From the NCBI RefSeq assembly GCF_904846695.1, contig NZ_CAJHBR010000017.1:1-64000 (forward strand): DNA of 64,000 nt. Direction: 5' to 3'. Below, in pieces: positions 27,057-35,793 of this stretch. The position numbers and the translations under genes are program-made. Within the stretch, counting starts at the first letter, position 1. Each line of letters opens with the position of its first letter. This DNA is from Psychrobacter urativorans. GTDB taxonomy: Bacteria > Pseudomonadota > Gammaproteobacteria > Pseudomonadales > Moraxellaceae. A model generated the notes under the pieces. That model worked only from the letters and a program-made list of their open reading frames with translations. It did no database searches and was not told the origin of the DNA.

Positions 27057-27320
27057 TTAGCCTGCTAATAATTCGTCAAGCTTGCCTTGTTGATTAAGCT
27101 GATTCAGCTCATCAAAGCCACCAACAAAAGTATCGCCAATGAATATCTGAGGTACTGTGCGATAATTATTGGTTTTTTTCATCAGCTCGCGACGTTCTTC
27201 GCTGCTAATATCATGCATGCCAACTTCTTCATACTCAACCCCTTTATTTTTTAATAATTGTTTGGCGTTTGAGCAGTATGGGCAGATAGGAGTAGTATAT
27301 ACTTTTACAGATACAGTCAT
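27057..27320 (-). CDS. grxC: Glutaredoxin 3 (GrxC)
   Basis: Small glutathione-dependent disulfide reductase. Seen: the CPYC active site at Cys13-Cys16 in TTPICPYCSNAK, the cis-proline TVPQIFIGD, and the glutathione-binding GGFDEL. Length 87 aa is standard. An AAGGA site precedes the ATG. It lies between yibN-like and secB genes. Confidence 0.95.
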   Translation of the reverse strand: MTVSVKVYTTPICPYCSNAKQLLKNKGVEYEEVGMHDISSEERRELMKKTNNYRTVPQIFIGDTFVGGFDELNQLNQQGKLDELLAG

Positions 27321-27514
27321 AATAAATCCTTGATAGGTTTGTTGATTATATAGGGCTAAGACAGTACCGAGGCTATAATATAATGATTACCGCTAATAAT
27401 AAATTAATAGTTAGTAGGTATTTGTCTATCTTCAGTTATAAAGTGGGGTTGAGGGTTATTAATTCAAGCGCAACTAGCTATAATCGAGTAAATAGTCATA
27501 ACTGAACTACAAAT

Positions 27515-27562
27515 GAGAAATAAAAAAGACACCATAGTATTATGATGTCTTTTTTATTTCTC
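27515..27562 (-). terminator. Terminator after the rhodanese gene
   Basis: A 17-bp perfect inverted repeat containing an A6/T6 block (GAGAAATAAAAAAGACA and complement). It lies downstream of the minus-strand rhodanese gene and would separate it from grxC. Confidence 0.85.
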
Positions 27563-27596
27563 ACTGCCATGACACGGCAACCACCATTAAGGCAAG

Positions 27597-28052
27597 TTAT
27601 TTATGCAAGCTTGGCTTGGTTCTGCCTTTAGCCTTTGGCTGAGCGTCTTTTAAGCCCACTAGAGGCATACCAGCTGCTTGCCAGCCACCGATACCGCCAT
27701 CTAAACGATAGACATTTTCTTTACCGATCATTTGTATCGCAGCGCCAGCAGTGGCCCCCATATCACAAATAATAACTATCGGGTCTTCGATAGCACGTAC
27801 TTCTGCTAATCGCTCTTTTAGCTCAGTGAAGGGAATGTTACGACTGCCTTGAATGTAGCCAGTAGTGAATTTCTTATTGGCGCGAATATCAATCAATTGC
27901 GCGTTTTGAGAATTAACCATCATACCAAGCGTGTTGGGCGACACTTTTTTACCGCTGCGTTTGCTTTCAATGGCAAAAAACAATATGGCAAGTACTGCTA
28001 AAATACCAAATAAAAACGGGTGGTTACCCACAAATTCAAGCGCACGATCCAA
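27597..28052 (-). CDS. yibN: Membrane-anchored rhodanese-like protein (YibN-like)
   Basis: Single-domain rhodanese/sulfurtransferase-fold protein tethered to the inner membrane. Seen: an N-terminal helix (HPFLFGILAVLAILFFAIES), then the rhodanese domain with NAQLIDIRANKKFTTGYI and the active-site-type loop containing Cys in VIICDMGATAG. DGGIGGWQAAGMPL follows. The open frame extends to 28097 (a TTG), but I prefer the TTG at 28052 because GGAGG sits exactly 6 bases upstream. This gives 151 aa. Context (yibN-grxC-secB order) supports the name; its biochemical role is unsettled. Confidence 0.85.
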   Translation of the reverse strand: MDRALEFVGNHPFLFGILAVLAILFFAIESKRSGKKVSPNTLGMMVNSQNAQLIDIRANKKFTTGYIQGSRNIPFTELKERLAEVRAIEDPIVIICDMGATAGAAIQMIGKENVYRLDGGIGGWQAAGMPLVGLKDAQPKAKGRTKPSLHK

Positions 28053-28222
28053 AACATACCTCCAAAAAATAAGTGTTCTTTTAAGTTGTGGATACAACTT
28101 AACCTAGTGAACAAGGCGCTATTATACCGATTTGGTCAATCATAGTAAACGCAGGATAGCAAAGCGTTTGCTAATCTAAGGTTTGCCAACTTATAAATAG
28201 CTTATATCGACAAAGCAAAGCG

Positions 28223-29326
28223 CTAATAAGGCTTAGTATCTGCTTCTTCCATCAAGGTCACTAAGTTTTCGACACGGCGTTGTAGCACTTGGCCATCAGC
28301 TACTGCTTGCCATAGTGCGCAGCCTTTGCTGTTATAAGTATGACGACAGTCGCGGAACTGACAATTACCTGCTAGAGGTGCTAGCTCAACGAAGCCTGAG
28401 ATAATATCATTAGGAGTCAAATGCCAAATACCATATTCGCGGATACCTGGAGTATCGACGATGCCGCCTTCAGTCAATTCATCAGGATTAAAAGGCAATA
28501 GCCGACTAGTAGTAGTAGTGTGCTGACCAAGTTTTGAGTTATCGGAGATGATATTGACGCTCTGTGCCGAATCAGGCAGCAGCGCATTGATCAAGCTACT
28601 CTTACCAACCCCTGATTGCCCAGCAAAAATCACTAGTTTGTTATTAATATAACGTTGTAACTCACTGAGTCCTTGTTGATCATTGCTAGCGGCGACATTT
28701 TCCGGACAATCCACTGAGGTTAATACACTCTCATAACCTAACGCAGCATATTGGATCAGTAACTCATTAGTATTGGCATCATCATTGTCAGCCAGTAAAT
28801 CGGCTTTGTTCAGCACTAATAGAGGCTTAACACCGGCATGATGACAGACGACTAAATAACGATCTATCAAAGTCGGTGCAGCAGCAGGTAGCGGTGCAAA
28901 CACGATCGCTAGAATATCGATATTAGCGGCGACTGGCTTGAGCTTATGGTAGCGATCAGGCCTTGAGACCATAGAAGTACGCGGCTTTACTGATTCGATA
29001 CGGCCAAAGCCAGTATTAGAGTCTGCTCCCCAACGTACTTGATCACCAGCAGCTAACATAGGCAGGTTAGTACGGACGTGACAGCGCCAAATATCGCCTA
29101 AGGCCAATGCTTGCCAAAAAGGTTCAGGGTCGTCAGGAGCTATCTCCGGCTGTACAGGGATAACGAGGGGTAGGCTGGTCACTTGCACTTCTAATTGCTT
29201 ACCGTAATGCGCCATAACTACGCCATCCATCAAGCTCTCATCAATACTGTCTTGACTCTGCAGCTGTTGCTTATCGATACGACGAATCTGCTGTTTAGTT
29301 AGTTTGCGCTGCCGGATTAATGCCAT
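28223..29326 (-). CDS. rsgA: Small ribosomal subunit biogenesis GTPase RsgA
   Basis: Circularly permuted GTPase acting in late 30S maturation. Seen: an N-terminal OB-fold, the G4-type LVLNKADLL near residue 174, the P-loop GQSGVGKSSLI near residue 235, the DTPGIREYG G3 region, and the C-terminal zinc-binding cluster with NCQFRDCRHTYNSKGC. Length 367 aa is typical. It is divergent from orn, a conserved rsgA/orn neighbourhood in Gammaproteobacteria. Confidence 0.96.
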   Translation of the reverse strand: MALIRQRKLTKQQIRRIDKQQLQSQDSIDESLMDGVVMAHYGKQLEVQVTSLPLVIPVQPEIAPDDPEPFWQALALGDIWRCHVRTNLPMLAAGDQVRWGADSNTGFGRIESVKPRTSMVSRPDRYHKLKPVAANIDILAIVFAPLPAAAPTLIDRYLVVCHHAGVKPLLVLNKADLLADNDDANTNELLIQYAALGYESVLTSVDCPENVAASNDQQGLSELQRYINNKLVIFAGQSGVGKSSLINALLPDSAQSVNIISDNSKLGQHTTTTSRLLPFNPDELTEGGIVDTPGIREYGIWHLTPNDIISGFVELAPLAGNCQFRDCRHTYNSKGCALWQAVADGQVLQRRVENLVTLMEEADTKPY

Positions 29327-29578
29327 GAGTAAGACCTATTATAAAAATATTGTTAAGTGTAACGTGAAAATTTGCTAACATACAGCCTAAAGTAATCGTC
29401 ATAGACAGAGGTTTTGTAATGTTATTTACAGACCTGATGATGAGTCAGCAAAAGCTCGTTTATTAAAACCCAATTTACCCAAATTTAACTCATGAATGAT
29501 TATGGCTTAAATGACTGATTTTAATGAAGCATCACTTACTAAAAGTTGCTGCAGAATTTATTGAACCTAGGATAGCTT

Positions 29579-30172
29579 ATGAGCACCACAGACCATCCCA
29601 ACAAGATTAAAATTAAAAACCAAGGTAAAAAAGGGCTGGTATGGATAGATTTGGAAATGACCGGACTTGATACTTTAAACGATGAGATTATCGAAATTGC
29701 TACAGTAGTTACTGATCAAGATTTAAATGTGTTAGCTGAAGGTCCAGTATTTGCCATTAAAGTCTCTGATCAAATTCTAAACCGGATGGACGACTGGAAT
29801 ACTAAGCAACATGGTCAGTCAGGACTAGTTGATCGTATTCGTCGTAGCACCGTAACTTTGGCAGAAGCAGAAGCGGAAACTATTAAGTTTTTGAATAAGT
29901 GGGTCGATAGTGGCAAGTCACCAATGTGTGGCAACTCTATTTGTCAAGATCGTCGCTTTATGGCGCGCCAAATGCCAGAGCTTGAGCGGTTTTTCCACTA
30001 TCGTAACTTGGATGTATCGTCAATCAAGGAGCTGTGCTTCCGCTGGCGTCCTGATATTCTCAGAAACTTTGAAAAAGGCGGTAGTCATTTAGCCTTGGAC
30101 GATATTCGTGACTCTATTCGTGAACTAAAACATTACCGTCAGCATTTCTTTAACTTAATTGCTGAAGATTGA
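29579..30172 (+). CDS. orn: Oligoribonuclease
   Basis: DEDDh 3'-5' exonuclease that degrades di- and short oligonucleotides, including pGpG. Seen: the Exo I motif [10 protein letters not shown] near residue 23 (Asp and Glu metal ligands), [31 protein letters not shown] near residue 118, and [22 protein letters not shown] near residue 165. Length 197 aa is slightly longer than E. coli because of the N-terminus. It stands divergently beside rsgA and is followed by a terminator. Confidence 0.97.
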   Translation: MSTTDHPNKIKIKNQGKKGLVWIDLEMTGLDTLNDEIIEIATVVTDQDLNVLAEGPVFAIKVSDQILNRMDDWNTKQHGQSGLVDRIRRSTVTLAEAEAETIKFLNKWVDSGKSPMCGNSICQDRRFMARQMPELERFFHYRNLDVSSIKELCFRWRPDILRNFEKGGSHLALDDIRDSIRELKHYRQHFFNLIAED

Positions 30173-30237
30173 AGCATTGGCGCTTTAACTTAAGGCTGAA
30201 ACAGAGCTTTGACTAGAATTGTAAGAAAAAATCTCAT

Positions 30238-30275
30238 AAAAAGGGTCTATCGCTTATGCCATGGACCCTTTTTTA
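30238..30275 (+). terminator. orn terminator
   Basis: AAAAAGGGTCTA pairs with TGGACCCTTTTT (12 bp, one wobble) around a 12-base loop with a T run. Also usable from the minus strand by cynR. Confidence 0.8.
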
Positions 30276-30316
30276 TTGGCCAGTTTTTATAAACAGCTAG
30301 GCTATTAGCTTATTGA

Positions 30317-31207
30317 TTATCCTGATTCCTCTTCCTCACAAACCTTATGCGCTAAAGCAATAAATGCCTCAGTAGCGGCACTGCGATAAGCGCCTTTGCG
30401 TTGTAGCAATACGGCAGTACGCTTTAGTAAAGTCGGCGCCAGTTCAATAGCGATCAGATCGTCACGAACATGGGCAATATTGGAGGGTAGTAAAGTACTC
30501 AATTGAGTATGACGGACTATTTCGATAACCGCACTTAAAGAGTTAGCTTCCATCATCACTTTGGGTTGAATGTCATGCTGCCGACAGTAGCGCTCAATCT
30601 GTTCACGGGTGACAAAGCTACTACTCAAAAGCACCATCGACTGTTCGTTCAAGGTTTGCAAATCAATAGTCAGATACTGGGAGAGGGGGTGGTTGTTATT
30701 GACTACTAATGCCAAGGTCTCAACAAGCAAGGTCTGCACTTCTATGTCAGCGGAGTGCACCTCTGCAAAAGCAATACCGACATCGAATTCATCATCGAGT
30801 AACTGCTTCTCCATCTGCTCTTGTGACATCTCTTGCACACTTAAGGTGATATTAGGATAGCTAGTGTGAAAGGCCTTGATCAATGGCCCTATCAAATAAG
30901 TAGTAAAGGTTGGGGTAATAGCAATTCGCAAAGCACCACGACTTAAAGTCTGTACATCGTGCAGCGCTCGGCGTCCTTCCTCCAAATCCTGCAACGCTTT
31001 ACGCGCATAGCGAGCATAGACTTCACCGGCATCTGTTAGCTTGACACTGCGACCTGAACGATCGAATAAACAAGCGCCTAAGGTTTGCTCTAATTGCTTG
31101 ATCTGCTGCGACAAAGCAGGCTGCGAGACATATAGAGACTCTGCGGCCCGTGTAAAACTTTGATGTTTGGCCACTGCCAAAAAATAATTAATATGTCTAA
31201 GTATCAT
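30317..31207 (-). CDS. cynR: LysR-type regulator of the cyn operon
   Basis: DNA-binding regulator, in E. coli the cyanate-responsive activator of cynTSX. Seen: an N-terminal winged helix-turn-helix (YFLAVAKHQSFTRAAESLYVSQPALSQQIKQLE, residues 8-40) followed by an effector-binding domain with RIAITPTFTTYLIGP near residue 94. Length 296 aa is standard for LysR proteins. It is divergent from cynT with a 118-base gap, the classical arrangement. Identity as CynR rests mainly on this context. Confidence 0.9.
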   Translation of the reverse strand: MILRHINYFLAVAKHQSFTRAAESLYVSQPALSQQIKQLEQTLGACLFDRSGRSVKLTDAGEVYARYARKALQDLEEGRRALHDVQTLSRGALRIAITPTFTTYLIGPLIKAFHTSYPNITLSVQEMSQEQMEKQLLDDEFDVGIAFAEVHSADIEVQTLLVETLALVVNNNHPLSQYLTIDLQTLNEQSMVLLSSSFVTREQIERYCRQHDIQPKVMMEANSLSAVIEIVRHTQLSTLLPSNIAHVRDDLIAIELAPTLLKRTAVLLQRKGAYRSAATEAFIALAHKVCEEEESG

Positions 31208-31231
31208 AGTGTTTTTTTTAATCTATCTATA

Positions 31232-31260
31232 AGTATTGGTTATCAACATCATAACATACT
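31232..31260. promoter_or_regulatory. Candidate CynR operator
   Basis: Imperfect palindrome AGTAT-N2-GTTAT-N7-ATAAC-ATACT in the cynR-cynT gap, containing a T-N11-A core typical of LysR-type operators. Position is appropriate for autoregulation and for cynT activation. Inferred. Confidence 0.4.
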
Positions 31261-31325
31261 AGTCTTTTACCTTATTATCGCAACAGCGTAGAATTCATTT
31301 TATCGAAACAACACCGAGCACTGAG

Positions 31326-31988
31326 ATGAAAGATATTATTGAAGGATTTTTAAAATTCCATAGCGAGGCTTATCCTGAACGTGCTGATTTATTTAAAGGC
31401 TTGGCCACTCAGCAGAACCCACGCACCTTATTTATCTCTTGCTCAGATAGCCGTTTAGTTCCTGAATTAGTCACTCAACATGAGCCCGGTGGCCTGTTTG
31501 TCATTCGTAATGCGGGCAATATTGTACCTTCCTATGGTCCTGAGCCAGGCGGAGTATCAGCCTCAGTAGAGTATGCGGTAACTGCCCTACAAGTAACCGA
31601 TGTAGTGATTTGTGGTCACTCAGACTGCGGCGCTATGACGGCTATCGCCAATTGTACTTGTATGGATCACATGCCAGCGGTTGGTAGCTGGCTAAAATAT
31701 GCTGATTCTGCACGAGTAGTCAACGAATCTATCGAGCATTTAACCGATGGTGATCGTATCGAATCTATGGTACGAGAAAACGTCATCGCCCAGATTGAAA
31801 ATATTAAAACCCACCCCTCAGTACGTCTGGCTATAAGAGAAGGCCGCTTGTCATTACATGGCTGGGTATACGATATCGAAACCGGCAGCATTGATGCCTT
31901 AGATGGTGCTACTAACAACTTTGTTTCGCTAGCAGAGCATACCGAGGTTCGCGCTTATCCTATACAGCAGCTCCCTATCGCCGTTTAA
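31326..31988 (+). CDS. cynT: Beta-carbonic anhydrase of the cyn operon
   Basis: Interconverts CO2 and bicarbonate; in cyanate degradation it recycles CO2 to the bicarbonate that cyanase consumes. Seen: zinc and catalytic residues Cys39, Asp41 and Arg43 in SCSDSRLVP and the second zinc pair in GHSDCGAM near residue 98. [11 protein letters not shown] follows the usual layout. Length 220 aa equals E. coli CynT. First gene of the cynT-cynS(-cynX) unit. Confidence 0.95.
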   Translation: MKDIIEGFLKFHSEAYPERADLFKGLATQQNPRTLFISCSDSRLVPELVTQHEPGGLFVIRNAGNIVPSYGPEPGGVSASVEYAVTALQVTDVVICGHSDCGAMTAIANCTCMDHMPAVGSWLKYADSARVVNESIEHLTDGDRIESMVRENVIAQIENIKTHPSVRLAIREGRLSLHGWVYDIETGSIDALDGATNNFVSLAEHTEVRAYPIQQLPIAV

Positions 31989-32097
31989 GCTTACTGTCTT
32001 TTAAAACACTATTGATTTTTTGCAACAATACTCATTTTTATAACTAGTTCTTCATAACTGATTTTATAGCTGATGATTATCAAGTTAACTATTACTA

Positions 32098-32181
32098 CCC
32101 AAATATTATTAACCAAATATTACTAACCAAATATTACTAACCAAATATTACTAACAAAATATTACTAACCAAATATTACTA
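32098..32181. repeat. 14-bp tandem repeat between cynT and cynS
   Basis: Six tandem copies of a 14-base unit with consensus ACCAAATATTACTA (first and fifth copies carry changes). The array ends 18 bases before the cynS ATG, directly upstream of its ribosome site. Extremely AT-rich and non-coding. Confidence 0.9.
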
Positions 32182-32199
32182 ACCATAAAAGGTATTACC

Positions 32200-32670
32200 A
32201 TGATTCAGTCTCAAGTTAGCAACAGCGCTCGTCAAGCTTTAACCGATACTATTATTGCCGCCAAAGCTGCAAAAAACTTATCATTCGAGCAAATAGCCGC
32301 CAATACAGGTTTAAGCGATGTCTATGTGACAGCAGCTCTACTAGGTCAGCATCCATTACCAAGCGCAGTAGCACAACAAGTTGGTGAGACTTTAGGTCTG
32401 GATGATGACGCTATCGCCTTATTGCAAGCTATTCCACTACGTGGCAGTGTTGGCAGCGAAATGCCTACTGATCCAACTATCTACAGATTCTACGAGATGA
32501 TGCAAGTCTATGGTACAACCCTTAAAGCTCTAGTTCATGAGCAGTTTGGCGACGGTATCATCAGCGCTATCAACTTTAAAATGGATATCAAAAAAGTTGC
32601 AGATCCAGAAGGCGGCGATCGCGCTGTTATTACTCTAGATGGTAAATTCCTACCTTTTAAACCTTTTTAA
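32200..32670 (+). CDS. cynS: Cyanate hydratase (cyanase)
   Basis: Decamer that converts cyanate and bicarbonate to ammonia and CO2 via carbamate. Seen: an N-terminal helix-turn-helix-like domain ([23 protein letters not shown]) and the catalytic domain with the exact catalytic triad Arg96 and Glu99 in YRFYE and Ser122 in IISAINF. Length 156 aa equals the E. coli enzyme. AAGG precedes the start, and the tandem repeat lies upstream. Confidence 0.98.
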   Translation: MIQSQVSNSARQALTDTIIAAKAAKNLSFEQIAANTGLSDVYVTAALLGQHPLPSAVAQQVGETLGLDDDAIALLQAIPLRGSVGSEMPTDPTIYRFYEMMQVYGTTLKALVHEQFGDGIISAINFKMDIKKVADPEGGDRAVITLDGKFLPFKPF

Positions 32671-32778
32671 GCCTTAGTAAAAACTTCTAAGCTTATTAAA
32701 AAGGCTATCACGTCATAATTATTATTAAAGTTATTACTGAAATTACTACTAAAATAGTTACCTAAAAATATAACCTAC

Positions 32779-32807
32779 TAAAAGTCGGCGTTCAGCGTCG
32801 GCTTTTT
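32779..32807 (+). terminator. Possible terminator between cynS and cynX
   Basis: AAGTCGGCGT and GCGTCGGCTT can pair over 10 positions using G-U wobbles, with a 3-base loop and a T5 tail. It immediately precedes the first possible ATG of cynX, so it may attenuate cynX expression. Confidence 0.5.
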
Positions 32808-32846
32808 ATGGCTAAGCTTTTGGTGACAAGGGGCATCGGTTTGCTG

Positions 32847-34058
32847 ATGAACACTAAACGCATTTCTATCAATACTAAGCAGTCAGTACTCAGCTCACTT
32901 TGGCCTATGGTGGTCATTGCTGGATTTGCACTGACTCTACGACCAACGATAACCTCTACGGGACCCTTGTTAGCCGAGATTCGCTTAAGCACAGGCATGG
33001 GCCTGCAAGCGGCTTCATTACTAGTAGTATTACCAATGCTATGTATGGGTGTCTTTCCTTTATTGCTGCCTTGGATCGGTCGCCGACTGAGCGAGAGTGC
33101 TTGGATAACTGGCGGCTTATTGGCTATTGCTTTAGCAGGATTATGGCGTTTTTCATTGCAATCAGGTTGGGCGTTAATAGCCAGCGCTTTAATAGGCGGT
33201 ACGGGTATCGCTATTGTGCAGGCAATGGCACCTGGGGTGGTCAAACGCTGGTATCCCAAACGTGTACCGTTAGCGATGGGGTTTTATTCCGGCGCATTGA
33301 TGGCTGGCGGTGGTATCGCCGCTATGCTAAGTCCGCTGGTAGCTCAGCATTATGGCCGTTGGCAATCGGGGCTTGGGATTTGGCTAGTCATGCCAGTAAT
33401 CGCTCTGCTGCTTTGGTGGCTAAGGCCTACGCAAGGCATGGCAACCATCACAAAAAGTGTGCCTATTAACTTCTTCAACAATCGCCGTGCTTGGTTGTTG
33501 GCCAGCTATTTTGGCTTAGCTAATGCCGGTTACGCTTGTATGATTGCTTGGCTACCTAGTTATGCACGCAGCTTAGGCGGGAGCGCGCAAAGTAGTGGCG
33601 AGTTGATCGGCATCATGACTATTTTTCAGGTACTAGGGGCTATAGCTATTCCTGCACTAGCTTCTAATCGTTTAGATCGCCGCCCTTGGTTATTCTTTGC
33701 CGTCAGCATTCAGATTATTGGCTTTGCCGGCTTGATGCTAATGCCAGCTCCGATGTTGATCGTTTGGGTATCGATGATAGGGTGTGGTCTTGGTGCTTGC
33801 TTTGCTTTGACGCTAACCGTGGCGCTAGATCATTTATCTAATCATAGTATGGCTGGAGCCTTGACTGCCTTTGTACAAGGCATTGGCTTTGTCATTACGG
33901 CAATTATGCCTTATATAGCAGGGGTAGTACGCGAGTGGTCAGGTGGTTTTCAGATCGTTTGGCTGATGCTTATCTTCACCCTTGTGGGTATGCTGTTAGT
34001 CACTATAAGGTTTGCTCCTAGACAGTATGCTCAGGCTATAAATCTGGCTACTAGCTGA
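32847..34058 (+). CDS. cynX: CynX-type MFS transporter
   Basis: Twelve-transmembrane major facilitator of the CynX/NimT group, probably an anion (cyanate-related) transporter. Seen: an N-terminal LRPTITSTGPLLAEI loop after the first helix, typical of the group. GVFPLLLPWIGRRLSE is the first cytoplasmic MFS loop, and a matching repeat in the C-terminal half has IPALASNRLDRRPW. The open frame begins at 32808 directly after a hairpin T run. I prefer the ATG at 32847 (403 aa), though its AAGGGG is 13 bases away, so the start is uncertain. Context as last gene of cynTSX supports the assignment. Confidence 0.85.
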   Translation: MNTKRISINTKQSVLSSLWPMVVIAGFALTLRPTITSTGPLLAEIRLSTGMGLQAASLLVVLPMLCMGVFPLLLPWIGRRLSESAWITGGLLAIALAGLWRFSLQSGWALIASALIGGTGIAIVQAMAPGVVKRWYPKRVPLAMGFYSGALMAGGGIAAMLSPLVAQHYGRWQSGLGIWLVMPVIALLLWWLRPTQGMATITKSVPINFFNNRRAWLLASYFGLANAGYACMIAWLPSYARSLGGSAQSSGELIGIMTIFQVLGAIAIPALASNRLDRRPWLFFAVSIQIIGFAGLMLMPAPMLIVWVSMIGCGLGACFALTLTVALDHLSNHSMAGALTAFVQGIGFVITAIMPYIAGVVREWSGGFQIVWLMLIFTLVGMLLVTIRFAPRQYAQAINLATS

Positions 34059-34064
34059 TAATTA

Positions 34065-34955
34065 TTACCGAAGCAAAAATTCAAACTCTACCAAATCGAA
34101 TTCGGCACTAGCGTTATTGAAGTTTGAGGCTATAGCACTATCGACATCAGCACTATCAGTACTATCGGCAATATCAGCAGTGATAACACCGATCACCGCA
34201 CTAACTTTAGGCTGGCGTGTGTCCACATCGAGTAGTCGCCAATCGCCGAGCACATAGCGGCTACGGCCTTCATTACTATGATAAGTCTCTGGACGATGAG
34301 TATGTCCATGTAATAGGGCGTCAAATTTAAAGAGCGCTTTGTCCACTGATGCTTGGTTAACATCCATAATATAAGCCGCTTTCTTAGTATTATTGTGCTT
34401 ACTTTTTTGCCGGATATTAGCGGCGATAGCTAGTCTTTTTTCTAGTGACTTATTAAGTAAATACCATTTAGTAAATCTATGACGCATCACTTTACGAAAC
34501 AACTGATATTTCATATCATCGGTGCATAACGCATCACCATGCTCTAAGCGAAATTTTTGCTCACCAACTTTTATCGCATAAGGCTCATAAATCAGCTGAC
34601 CGTCGAATAGGTCGCAGAATGTTTGAGCTAATAAAAAGTCGCGATTACCATGCATCACCAAAATATCACAGCCATTTAATCGCAACTGTTTAAGCTTGGT
34701 GATCATAGGCGTTAGCCAGTGGGTTTGCTGCTGCGATGGCGATAAGCTTAGATAAGCATCATCGCCAAGCCAGACCTCGAACCAATCCCCTAAAATAAAC
34801 AGACGCTTGAGGGCTGGCAGCACTAAGCAATCATCAAGCAAAGCCAAAAAAGCCTGCACTAAGGCAGGCTCTTCAGGTGATAAATGCAAATCGCTAATCA
34901 ATACTTGCCGTAGCTGATGCGGGCGGGTCGTTATTAGATGATTAAATGTCTGCAT
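34065..34955 (-). CDS. lpxH: UDP-2,3-diacylglucosamine diphosphatase
   Basis: Calcineurin-like phosphoesterase that cleaves UDP-diacylglucosamine to lipid X in lipid A synthesis. Seen: metal-ligand motifs in order, LISDLHLSPEEP (near residue 19), ILGDWFEVWLGDD, VMHGNRDFLL, RLEHGDAL and LHGHTHRPE. At 296 aa it is longer than the usual 240 aa owing to an acidic Asp/Ser-rich stretch near the C-terminus (about residues 258-285). It ends 6 bases from the convergent cynX. Confidence 0.92.
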   Translation of the reverse strand: MQTFNHLITTRPHQLRQVLISDLHLSPEEPALVQAFLALLDDCLVLPALKRLFILGDWFEVWLGDDAYLSLSPSQQQTHWLTPMITKLKQLRLNGCDILVMHGNRDFLLAQTFCDLFDGQLIYEPYAIKVGEQKFRLEHGDALCTDDMKYQLFRKVMRHRFTKWYLLNKSLEKRLAIAANIRQKSKHNNTKKAAYIMDVNQASVDKALFKFDALLHGHTHRPETYHSNEGRSRYVLGDWRLLDVDTRQPKVSAVIGVITADIADSTDSADVDSAIASNFNNASAEFDLVEFEFLLR

Positions 34956-35028
34956 TTATCTTAACCTTTATGGCTCATTAAGTTTTTGCACAGCTGCAAA
35001 GGCCTATGTATAAGCCTTGATTGACAAA

Positions 35029-35544
35029 TTATTCAGAAATAATTTTTGCAGAGGTGATAGTAACTGGTGTTTTTGGCACATCAGCATGCATACCGAAACG
35101 ACCTGTAGGTACGCCGCGCATTTTTTCGATAACGTCCATACCGCTAGTGACTTTACCAAAGACGGTATAACCCCAGCCTTGAGCGTTCTTGCCAGTATGA
35201 TTCAAAAAATCGTTGTCTTTTACGTTAATGAAGAATTGGCTAGTCGCTGAATGTGGATCTTGCGTACGAGCCATAGCAATCGTGCCAGCGTTGTTTTTTA
35301 GGCCATTATCGGCTTCATTTTCAACAGGCTTGTTAGTTGGCTTTTCATTCATTTCAGCGTCCATACCGCCGCCTTGAATCATAAAACCATCGATAATGCG
35401 ATGAAAGATAGTACCTTCATACTGACCTGATTTTACATAGTTCAGAAAGTTGGCAACCGTTTTTGGTGCTTTTTCTTCGTTAAGTTCGATAACGATGGCA
35501 CCCATACTAGTGTCGAGTTGTACTACTGGTGGCATATCTACCAT
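35029..35544 (-). CDS. ppiB: Cyclophilin-type peptidyl-prolyl isomerase
   Basis: Cytoplasmic prolyl cis-trans isomerase. Seen: [15 protein letters not shown] (catalytic Arg), [21 protein letters not shown], and the [16 protein letters not shown] segment. The open frame extends to 35640, but a strong AAGGA site 7 bases before the ATG at 35544 and the absence of a signal peptide in the extension favour the shorter 171-aa protein. That matches PpiB in size. It lies downstream of no co-directional gene and is divergent from glnS. Confidence 0.92.
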   Translation of the reverse strand: MVDMPPVVQLDTSMGAIVIELNEEKAPKTVANFLNYVKSGQYEGTIFHRIIDGFMIQGGGMDAEMNEKPTNKPVENEADNGLKNNAGTIAMARTQDPHSATSQFFINVKDNDFLNHTGKNAQGWGYTVFGKVTSGMDVIEKMRGVPTGRFGMHADVPKTPVTITSAKIISE

Positions 35545-35793
35545 GTGATAATCCTTTTTATTAGCAGCACCTAAAGTGGCGCTGTGTTGAGTTGATAATA
35601 AATTCATGGTTAGTCTAACGGCTTTTTTGTCGTCTGTCATGTATCTGGCTGTTAATGAGTTTGTAAAAGCTGATAGAATAACGCAACTTTATATCTTTGT
35701 TATAATTTTTCTAAAACCTTTTTTATTTGCAAATTTTTATGAGGCGTGATGATGCGTCGCATAAATTGATAAATTGCCTAGGAGCAATGATTG

